A stretch of 64,000 nucleotides of DNA from Fibrobacter sp. UWB16. GTDB taxonomy: Bacteria > Fibrobacterota > Fibrobacteria > Fibrobacterales > Fibrobacteraceae. The DNA lies in assembly GCF_900215325.1 (NCBI RefSeq), contig NZ_OCMS01000001.1:1054001-1118000 (forward strand), in the 5' to 3' direction. The translations under genes were made by a program, and so were the position numbers. Below are positions 52,445 to 59,412 of this stretch, piece after piece. Position 1 is the stretch's first letter, and each line of letters starts with the position of its first letter. The notes below the pieces were generated by a model, which did not search any database, was not told where the DNA came from, and saw only the letters and a program-made list of their open reading frames with translations.

Positions 52445-54274
52445 ATGTGCGGAATTATCGGATATAATGGGAAAGGGGAAGCATTGCCAGTCCTCGTTGA
52501 AGGTCTTAAAAAAATGGAATACCGAGGCTATGATAGCTCAGGTGTCGCTGTCATCGAAAACGGCCAAATAAAAGTTGTCCGTGCATCCGGGAAAATCAAG
52601 GCTCTCGAAGACAAATTAAAAAATACTCCGCTCAAGGGTACTATCGGCATCGCGCACACGCGCTGGGCCACCCATGGCGCCCCCACCGAAACAAACGCCC
52701 ACCCGCACACAAGCTATGACGGAAAGATTTCGATAGTCCACAACGGCATCATCGAAAACTACGCAAGCCTCAAGGCGAAGCTCATCTCCGAAGGTATAGA
52801 ATTCAAGTCCGAGACCGATACCGAAGTCGTAGCCCACCTGATTGCACGCTATTACAATGGCGACCTCAAATCCGCCGTACTCAAGGCTCTCAAGCAGATT
52901 GAAGGTACATTCGGCCTTGGCGTTGTCTGCAGCGATGAACCGAACGTTTTGATCGGTGCCCGCCGCGGAAGCCCGCTTATCCTCGGTATCGGCAACGAAG
53001 GCGATTTCTACCTCGCCAGTGACGTTTCTGCCATCATCAACCACACGCAGAAAGTCGTTTACCTCGATGACAATGACGTTGTCCAAATCAAGGACGGCGG
53101 CTACTCCATCGTGAACATGAGCAGCCACGAAGTGCAGCGCGAAGTCCAGGACGTGGAATTTGACGCCGACGCAGTCGCCAAGGGCGGATTCCCGCACTTC
53201 ATGCTCAAGGAAATTTTCGAACAGCCCGAAGTGCTCCGCAATACCATGCGCGGCCGCTTACTCACCGCCGAAGGTAACGCAAAGCTCGCCGGCCTCGACA
53301 CGAACATTAAAGAACTCCGTAACATCAACCGCATCATCATCACGGCCTGCGGCACAAGCTACTATGCTGGCATGGTCGGTGAATACATGATCGAAGACTT
53401 GGCTGGCGTCCCGGTCGAAGTCGAATACGCTTCGGAATTCCGCTACAGAAACCCGATTATCAAGCCGGGTACGCTCGTCATTGCCATCAGCCAGTCTGGT
53501 GAAACCGCAGACACGCTCGCCGCTCTCCGCGAAGCCCAGCAGAAAGGCGCAACAGCACTCGCCATCTGTAACGGCGTTGGTTCGACAATTGCACGCACAA
53601 GCGATGGTGGCGTTTACCTGCACGCCGGTCCGGAAATCGGTGTGGCCAGCACCAAGGCATTCACAAGCCAGGTGACCGTGCTCGCCATGATTGCCCTCTT
53701 GCTCGGCCGTCAGCGCAGACTCAGCTTTGAAACGGGCGCCGACATCGTGAAGGACCTCTTGGAGCTCCCGGATCTCGTGACCGAAACGCTCAAGCTCTCC
53801 GACAGCATCGCCGAAATAGCAAAGACGCTCTGCAAGGCCAACAACTTCTTGTACCTCGGTCGCCACTTCTGCTACCCGGTCGCCATGGAAGGTGCGTTGA
53901 AGCTCAAGGAAATCAGCTACATTCACGCCGAAGGCTACCCCGCTGCAGAAATGAAGCATGGCCCGATTGCCCTCATCGACGAAAACATGCCGGTCGTGGT
54001 CATCGCCCCGAAGGATTCGCTCTTCGACAAGATTATCAGCAACATCCGCGAAATCAAGGCCCGCGGTGGCAAGGTCATCGCCGTCACGACGGAAGACTGC
54101 CACCCGCTCGACGAAATCGCAGACCACATCATCACGGTCCCGAAGACCCGCCCGATGCTCATGCCGATCCTCACCTGCATTCCGCTCCAGTTGCTCGCCT
54201 ATCACATCGCCGTGTTGCGCGGAAACGACGTGGACCAGCCGAGAAACCTCGCCAAGAGCGTAACGGTGGAGTAA
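52445..54274 (+). CDS. glmS: Glutamine-fructose-6-phosphate aminotransferase (isomerising)
   Basis: A 609-residue enzyme that makes glucosamine 6-phosphate for peptidoglycan and lipopolysaccharide. The N-terminal glutaminase starts MCGIIGYNG with the nucleophile Cys2 and has GIAHTRWATHGAP and VHNGIIENY. The two SIS domains follow: TACGTSYYAG, ISQSGETADT, KAFTSQVTVLA and the C-terminal RGNDVDQPRNLAKSVTVE. The length and motif order match GlmS exactly. No glmS ribozyme was recognised in the 128-nt leader. A stem-loop follows at 54301. Confidence 0.98.
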   Translation: MCGIIGYNGKGEALPVLVEGLKKMEYRGYDSSGVAVIENGQIKVVRASGKIKALEDKLKNTPLKGTIGIAHTRWATHGAPTETNAHPHTSYDGKISIVHNGIIENYASLKAKLISEGIEFKSETDTEVVAHLIARYYNGDLKSAVLKALKQIEGTFGLGVVCSDEPNVLIGARRGSPLILGIGNEGDFYLASDVSAIINHTQKVVYLDDNDVVQIKDGGYSIVNMSSHEVQREVQDVEFDADAVAKGGFPHFMLKEIFEQPEVLRNTMRGRLLTAEGNAKLAGLDTNIKELRNINRIIITACGTSYYAGMVGEYMIEDLAGVPVEVEYASEFRYRNPIIKPGTLVIAISQSGETADTLAALREAQQKGATALAICNGVGSTIARTSDGGVYLHAGPEIGVASTKAFTSQVTVLAMIALLLGRQRRLSFETGADIVKDLLELPDLVTETLKLSDSIAEIAKTLCKANNFLYLGRHFCYPVAMEGALKLKEISYIHAEGYPAAEMKHGPIALIDENMPVVVIAPKDSLFDKIISNIREIKARGGKVIAVTTEDCHPLDEIADHIITVPKTRPMLMPILTCIPLQLLAYHIAVLRGNDVDQPRNLAKSVTVE

Positions 54275-54300
54275 GGGTAATTCGGAATTAGGAATTTCCA

Positions 54301-54338
54301 AAGCGCAAACCCCTCCCTGACGGGAGGGGCTTTGTGCT
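54301..54338. terminator. Long stem-loop after glmS
   Basis: CCCCTCCC-TGAC-GGGAGGGG with flanking AGCGCAAA/TTTGTGCT arms gives a long stem. There is no strong T-tract, so it could be a terminator-like hairpin or a repeat. Confidence 0.5.
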
Positions 54339-54365
54339 ATATACAAGCTCACCAGAAAGTCAGAT

Positions 54366-54956
54366 TCAATACCGAGGCAAGAAAAATCCCTTAATACATT
54401 CTTTATTACGAACACACACTTGGATATGATTCTTATCTCCAAATTGAGTTCCCGGATAAGCTGGAGCTCCTTCAGTAAATGCACCGCGAGCAGTATCAAA
54501 ATAAGGAATATCTTCGGCAATATCCCTTAAAGAATGCAAATGTTCTATCAAAAAACAATCCAAATACCTTAGAACTCCACTAGGATTTGGTTTTCCTTTT
54601 AAATCCGTATTTTGTGGTATAGGCGCCCCCATTCGCTTTAGATCTATGAGAAATTCAGGATAATCTTTAGAAAGCAATTCAATAAAATGCTTGTCTGTCA
54701 AATCAAGACATTTTTCCAGCGTATAGACGACGCCAATTGCAAACGGTTCCTTAAATTTCGGATAATGATTACTAGCCCAATCTAAAGCTCTATCGTAGTT
54801 ATTTTCCCACACATAGAATCCATGACCAAGCCATTCATAATCATGAGCACTCATGTGAATGCGATTAGGATGAAGAATTAAATCTATCCCCACTTTTTTT
54901 TCGCAACCATGAAATCCAATATATAAATTAGGACGGTCCAAGTAGATATCGTCCAT
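54366..54956 (-). CDS. ADP-ribosyltransferase-like protein, probable toxin of a two-gene unit
   Basis: A 196-residue protein without signal peptide. The pattern GFHGC (His16), DYEWLGHGFYVWE (Tyr48), YDRALDWA and ARGAFTEG (Glu162) fits the H-Y-E arrangement of ADP-ribosyltransferase folds and the DUF3990-like family. The C-terminus HIQVCVRNKECIKGFFLPR is conserved-looking. The start is 8 nt after the stop of a 54-residue gene, and AAGGAT lies inside the end of that gene, so translation is coupled. Toxin function, target and the H-Y-E assignment are inferences. Sequence is clearly AT-rich compared with glmS next to it. Confidence 0.6.
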   Translation of the reverse strand: MDDIYLDRPNLYIGFHGCEKKVGIDLILHPNRIHMSAHDYEWLGHGFYVWENNYDRALDWASNHYPKFKEPFAIGVVYTLEKCLDLTDKHFIELLSKDYPEFLIDLKRMGAPIPQNTDLKGKPNPSGVLRYLDCFLIEHLHSLRDIAEDIPYFDTARGAFTEGAPAYPGTQFGDKNHIQVCVRNKECIKGFFLPRY

Positions 54957-54964
54957 AAAAAGGT

Positions 54965-55129
54965 CTATCCTTTAGGCGTTTGAGCCTGGATACACCTACG
55001 ATAAAGAGCAGTCATTCTGCCCGTTTTAGTAAGGATACCCGCTCTTTGCAACCGTCGAAGAGCGGCCTCCCTTGAGTGATCCATCGTTTCGATGGCATGT
55101 AAAGTGTCTTTTATCAAATTTTCAGTCAT
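54965..55129 (-). CDS. Small 54-residue protein before the ADP-ribosyltransferase-like gene (possible antitoxin)
   Basis: A 54-residue basic protein, MTENLIKDTLHAIETMDHSR at its start and ALRRLQRAGILTKTGRMTAL in its second half, reminiscent of short antitoxin-like or DNA-binding helices. The ATG at 55129 and the stop at 54965 are followed 8 nt later by the toxin-like gene, the usual antitoxin-toxin order and spacing. No Shine-Dalgarno site is obvious beyond GAGGTA. Antitoxin function is inferred from position and size only. Confidence 0.6.
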   Translation of the reverse strand: MTENLIKDTLHAIETMDHSREAALRRLQRAGILTKTGRMTALYRRCIQAQTPKG

Positions 55130-55224
55130 AATTATACCTCTATGCCATAAATATACAATAAGGGAGAATAAGCAGTCAAGAGGGCGTAATTTCGGGGAAA
55201 AGCACCCTCATACCACCGAAAAAG

Positions 55225-55308
55225 GCACATTTAGAGAGTTATACCGCAAAAAAGTGCTTATAATTCTCTAAATCTCATATTTTTTAGCACATTTAGAGAA
55301 TTATAGCG
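55225..55308. repeat. Three alternating copies of a TTTAGAGAATTATA motif
   Basis: Copy A 55225-55247 (GCACATTTAGAGAGTTATACC), copy B inverted at about 55255-55276, copy C 55287-55308 (GCACATTTAGAGAATTATAGC). Orientation plus, minus, plus. Located before the toxin-antitoxin-like operon and after the helicase gene. They could fold into hairpins or bind a regulator. Confidence 0.7.
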
Positions 55309-55339
55309 AGGTTTTTGTTGGATAGGGGAGAAAGCACAA

Positions 55340-58300
55340 TCAATTACCAAACCGATTCCAAATCAACTTTTCCTTATATTCGCAAGCAGGGTAATTAGAA
55401 CACCCAACAAAATAATGTCCATTATAGCCTTTCCGCTTTACAAGAAAACCACCACAATTAGGACACACTTTAGGGCTTGACAATATTGTCACGTCTCTTT
55501 GTGTATAGTGACACCGCGGAAAATTAGAGCACCCCACAAAAGTTTTTCCGTCATGTTCAACTTTCAACAAGTCTCCCGTTTTGCAAACTGGACATTTTGT
55601 CTGATTTTCGCTTGTTCGTTTTCCTGTTGATTTGAAGAATACTGATGTAGATTCCGAAAATTCCTTAAAAAAAGGCGATGGATTCTTGTTGTCCACAAGA
55701 ACATAGGTTCTATTTTTTGTTCGAGTAATAGCAACATAAAACAAACGGCGTTCTTCCGCAAATCTATAATCTTCTGCATTTGTAAGGACAAAATTCAAAA
55801 CAGGATCATCAATTATCTGATTCGGGAAACCGAGTTTGTCATTTCTAAAATTCAGAAGAATAACATTGTCTGCTTCCAATCCCTTTGATTTGTGAACAGA
55901 AAGGAATTGTATCGGCAACATCGGATTTTGAATGAACTCTAATGCATCAACACCATTTTTCCTAATTTCTCGGAATAATCCGGTATTTTTTGCTATTTCT
56001 ATATCGTAATTTGTTCTCCCTAAAAGCAAAACAGAAGAATTCGTTCCAAAATCCAAAGCAATTTTATTGATTATCGTCTGCAAAGCATTTCTCGGATTAT
56101 CATCGAATCCCCAAAAAACAAGGGGATAATCTAATTTTTTATCAGAGAGTAAACTTTTCTTGAGCTGAAGCGGATTTTGCAAAATAAAACGCGAAGCTTC
56201 ATCGATCAGCTTTTGCGAATTACGATAAGTTTTCTCAATTTTTAATATTTTCGTTTTTCCAAAATACTTTTCTATACCAGTAAATAACGAGATATCGCTA
56301 CCGGCAAATCGATATATAGACTGCCAGTCATCCCCCACACAAAATAGCTTCGCTTTTGTTTTATCGACAACCGCTTTCAACAAATTAAATCTAGCCTTCG
56401 AAATATCCTGATATTCATCAACGATTACATATTTATACAAAGGAATTTTGCAACCACCATTAACATTTTCTGTAGCATCATTTATCATATCTGAAAAATC
56501 AATCGATTTATTTACTATTAAGTATTTTTGATATTCTTCTAATATTACTCTTATTATATTCAAAAAGGTATAGTTTCTTCTTTTTGAGAAACAATTTTCT
56601 TCCAACGAAAGCCAATCAGTCCAATTATCAATCGTTTCTACAGTATAATTATTAGATTTAAAAAGCACAATAAATGTTTCGCATAACTGTACAAATTCAG
56701 AGAAAAACTTATTCGTTTTAGAAGCATAAACAGTATTGAAAACATCCATGAAGTCTCTTGACTTCAAAGCAATTCCATTGTGTTCTAGAAGTCCTTCAAG
56801 TTTTTGCAAGAGTATACCTTCTAAATTATAATACGAATAAGTTTCAATCAGTCTGGTATTATTCTGCTTATGAAACTCCCTTTTCCATTCAATCCCATCT
56901 AAATATTTTTGAGCTTCAATAGGAGAAAGCCACGGAACAGTATAATTTCTTGTTATTCCAAAATGTTCCAAATAAATATCGTAATCTTTCAAATAGAAGT
57001 CTGGTCTATACCCTTTTCGTAAAGGATCCTGACATTCAAACGGATAGAGTTTTTCATATTCGTAATCAACACCGTTCAAAAAAAGAAAATTTGCGATTTG
57101 AACTTCTTCGAGGCTTTTAACTTTTTCATTTTTTAAAGTTGTATGATTCTGCGCTTTCTTTATTTTTTCTTCACGAATATATTTCTCTTGATCATATTTC
57201 GACCTTAGCGTTTCTAAGTCTATACTTTTTTCAGCCTCATACAGCTCGCCCAACGACGAATAATCTTCCATATTTTTAGGGATATCAATATAGTACGCAA
57301 AATACTCAATTAAATTCTTCACTAATTCAGGATAATTTACAAGCTCTTTCTCAAAAAAATTATGTATAAATCCTTCAAATAGAGATTTATCAAGAACATC
57401 AGGCCTTTTTCCAACAGCACATTCGATTATATCAAGTCCCAATTTGTGAAAAGTCATCGATTTAACAGGGATTCCCAACTTTCCCTGAATCCTATCGGTC
57501 ATTTCTTTAGCAGATTTTTTCGTAAACGAAATAAGCAGAATTTCTTCTGGATTTATATTTTTTACATCACATAGATACTTAACCTTGCCTGCAATCGTTA
57601 GCGTTTTTCCACTACCAGCTCCCGCAAGCACAAGAATTCTATTTTCATCAGTTACGACAGCTTCTCTTTGTTGTAAATCCAAAGACTTGCCATCTATGTT
57701 GGAAAAAAGAGAATCATACTTTTGGCATTCCTGTTCAACAAACGACTTGTTTGCTTTTTTTATATAATTAGAAAAGTCCCTATAGATTGTTTCAAAAAGC
57801 TTTATTTTCTCATATTCTTCATCATTCGATTTCAAATCACAAATTGCAACATCTCGAGACAATTTTTCCCACTTCTGGCGAAACATTTCTCCATCATCAT
57901 CCGTAACATAATGACTTGTCAAGAAAACAAGTTCATCAAGAAAAACGTTTACACACTGTAAAAGCAATTTGAGATGTTCCTTACGTTTAATTTCTGCATT
58001 AGATTCTAAAACAAGCCTTGGAAAAACATCATATTTACTTTTAAATTCTTCCAATTTTGCATATGCTCTTACTTTTGATGAAATCCGACTGTACCCTTGC
58101 AATTCAAAATACAATGCTTGGTATTTACGAATAAAAGCATCTTTTTCTTCATCCTGAATATAATGACTAAATAATTCATCAAATTCTACTGAAAAGGCAT
58201 CAACTTCTTTTAATAACTCTCTACACCTGATTTCCACATTCGATTCTAAAACAAGCCTTGGAAAATTTTCGTATTTACTTTCAAAATCTTCCAATTTTAC

Positions 58301-58795
58301 ATATGCTTTTACCTTTGATGAAAGTCGTCTGTACCCTTGCAATTCAAAATACAACGCTTGGTATTTACGAATAAAAGCATCTTTTTCTTCATCCTGAATA
58401 TAATGACTAAATAATTCATCAAATTCTACTGAAAAGGCATCAACTTCTTTTAATAATTCTCTACACCTGATTTCCACATTTGAGTCTAAAACAAGTCTTG
58501 GAAAATTTTTGTACTTCTTCTTAAAATCTTCAAACTTTACGGAATTACCTACTTTTGACGAAATACTACTATATCTTTGCAACTCATGATATAGTGCTTT
58601 ATACTTAAAAACAAAAGCATCCCGTTCTGCATCCTGAATATAGTGATCAAAGATGTCATCAAATTCAGCAAAAAAAGAATCACATTCTTCTATGAAACTC
58701 TCTATTTTTTTTTCAAATTCTTTAGCAAGTCGTCTCCGACGAACTGTGTAAAAAACAACAAACAAAACAAGCAATACAATTACTAAAACATACAT
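55340..58795 (-). CDS. Membrane-anchored helicase IV (HelD/UvrD)-like protein with tandem repeats, nuclease-like insert and zinc fingers
   Basis: A 1151-residue SF1 helicase. One N-terminal membrane helix (MYVLVIVLLVLFVVFY) precedes three 80-residue tandem repeats (about 19-258) each with FDELFSHYIQD, then a degenerate fourth. Walker A GAGSGKT at about 392-398, VIVDEYQDIS (Walker B), VGDDWQSIYRFAGSDISLF and the C-terminal SVHKSKGLEADNVILL and AEERRLFYVAITRTKN closely resemble E. coli helicase IV. Between helicase motifs, about 564-655, EEVQIANFLF, YRPDFYLKDYDIYLEHFG and WKREFH look like a PD-(D/E)xK or Vsr-like nuclease insert. Two topoisomerase-type C4 zinc fingers end the chain. It is AT-rich (16 G+C in one sampled 60-nt line) and probably acquired. 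The ATG at 58795 is chosen over TTG 58810. Confidence 0.85.
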   Translation of the reverse strand: MYVLVIVLLVLFVVFYTVRRRRLAKEFEKKIESFIEECDSFFAEFDDIFDHYIQDAERDAFVFKYKALYHELQRYSSISSKVGNSVKFEDFKKKYKNFPRLVLDSNVEIRCRELLKEVDAFSVEFDELFSHYIQDEEKDAFIRKYQALYFELQGYRRLSSKVKAYVKLEDFESKYENFPRLVLESNVEIRCRELLKEVDAFSVEFDELFSHYIQDEEKDAFIRKYQALYFELQGYSRISSKVRAYAKLEEFKSKYDVFPRLVLESNAEIKRKEHLKLLLQCVNVFLDELVFLTSHYVTDDDGEMFRQKWEKLSRDVAICDLKSNDEEYEKIKLFETIYRDFSNYIKKANKSFVEQECQKYDSLFSNIDGKSLDLQQREAVVTDENRILVLAGAGSGKTLTIAGKVKYLCDVKNINPEEILLISFTKKSAKEMTDRIQGKLGIPVKSMTFHKLGLDIIECAVGKRPDVLDKSLFEGFIHNFFEKELVNYPELVKNLIEYFAYYIDIPKNMEDYSSLGELYEAEKSIDLETLRSKYDQEKYIREEKIKKAQNHTTLKNEKVKSLEEVQIANFLFLNGVDYEYEKLYPFECQDPLRKGYRPDFYLKDYDIYLEHFGITRNYTVPWLSPIEAQKYLDGIEWKREFHKQNNTRLIETYSYYNLEGILLQKLEGLLEHNGIALKSRDFMDVFNTVYASKTNKFFSEFVQLCETFIVLFKSNNYTVETIDNWTDWLSLEENCFSKRRNYTFLNIIRVILEEYQKYLIVNKSIDFSDMINDATENVNGGCKIPLYKYVIVDEYQDISKARFNLLKAVVDKTKAKLFCVGDDWQSIYRFAGSDISLFTGIEKYFGKTKILKIEKTYRNSQKLIDEASRFILQNPLQLKKSLLSDKKLDYPLVFWGFDDNPRNALQTIINKIALDFGTNSSVLLLGRTNYDIEIAKNTGLFREIRKNGVDALEFIQNPMLPIQFLSVHKSKGLEADNVILLNFRNDKLGFPNQIIDDPVLNFVLTNAEDYRFAEERRLFYVAITRTKNRTYVLVDNKNPSPFFKEFSESTSVFFKSTGKRTSENQTKCPVCKTGDLLKVEHDGKTFVGCSNFPRCHYTQRDVTILSSPKVCPNCGGFLVKRKGYNGHYFVGCSNYPACEYKEKLIWNRFGN
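58021..58740 (-). repeat. Three 240-bp tandem repeats inside the helicase gene
   Basis: Units at about 58501-58740, 58261-58500 and 58021-58260 repeat with exactly 240 nt (80 codons). The block 58141-58200 is identical to 58381-58440. The first unit (N-terminal, highest coordinates) is more diverged. This is recent in-frame gene duplication. Confidence 0.95.
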
Positions 58796-59032
58796 GCTTA
58801 AAAATTCCAATGGAGGGTTAAAGATTTTTCTTAGCGAGCATTCATCTCTTTTTTATAATAATCAATAGATATCATCATGTATTTTCATATTTATTTACGC
58901 ACACCCAAATTTATATAAAAACAAACAACAGATAAAACAAATAAAGGACGAAAAAATCCCCTAAGTGCCCCACTTATTTTCCCACATCGTGAAAAAATGG
59001 TCTTTTGATCAATGGTAGACGAAATTAGCCGA

Positions 59033-59046
59033 ATAGTTCGAACTAT
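59033..59046. promoter_or_regulatory. Perfect 14-bp palindrome, possible operator
   Basis: ATAGTTCGAACTAT, perfectly self-complementary, in the spacer upstream of the helicase gene. A typical target shape for a dimeric regulator; none is identified. Confidence 0.4.
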
Positions 59047-59123
59047 CAAGAAATACTAGACTGTTCAAACGCCAAATAAGAGTAATATGCAATTTTTGCA
59101 TTTTACTTTTTCAAACAACAACC

Positions 59124-59237
59124 GGATATTTCCCCAAAAGTGACATTTTTTACGAGATTTTGGGAAATTATCCATCAAAAATAGCCGATAATTCCCCAAA
59201 TCTCAAAATTTTAGTAAGATTTGGGAAATTATGTATT
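59124..59237. repeat. Four alternating copies of a GATTTGGGAAATTATC-like motif
   Basis: Copies near 59124-59145 (minus), 59152-59176 (plus), 59183-59207 (minus) and 59213-59237 (plus). The core resembles the motif at 55225-55308, on the other side of the helicase. Confidence 0.7.
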
Positions 59238-59297
59238 CAAAAAATGGAAATCGCAAATTGCGATATCCATGCTTTTTTCCAATTATTTTCGATCTTT

Positions 59298-59353
59298 ATT
59301 GGACATTTAATGGACATTTTATTGGACTTTTTATTGGACATTATTGGACATTT
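59298..59353. repeat. Tandem ATTGGACATT repeats
   Basis: Five copies of ATTGGACATT or a close variant with spacings of about 10-12 nt, ending 60 nt before the scpA start. They could be binding sites or a slippage tract. Confidence 0.6.
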
Positions 59354-59412
59354 CCACAATAGCGCATGATAATTCGCCTAGCTCCCCCGTCTAATTTCTA
59401 TATTATCGTTCA

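Larger units (their letters stand above)
58796..59412. other. 617-base gene-free stretch with palindrome and repeats
   Basis: AT-rich spacer between helicase (minus) and scpA (plus), so it should hold two divergent promoters, not resolved. It contains a 14-bp perfect palindrome (59033-59046), four alternating copies of a GATTTGGGAAATTATC motif (59124-59237) and a tandem GGACATT array (59298-59353). No RNA gene recognised. Confidence 0.6.

Noticed and set aside
58021-58740. Repeats in the helicase gene as a possible CRISPR array
   Set aside because: The period is 240 nt, the units have no constant spacer-repeat pattern, and they are in frame and translated as 80-residue repeats.
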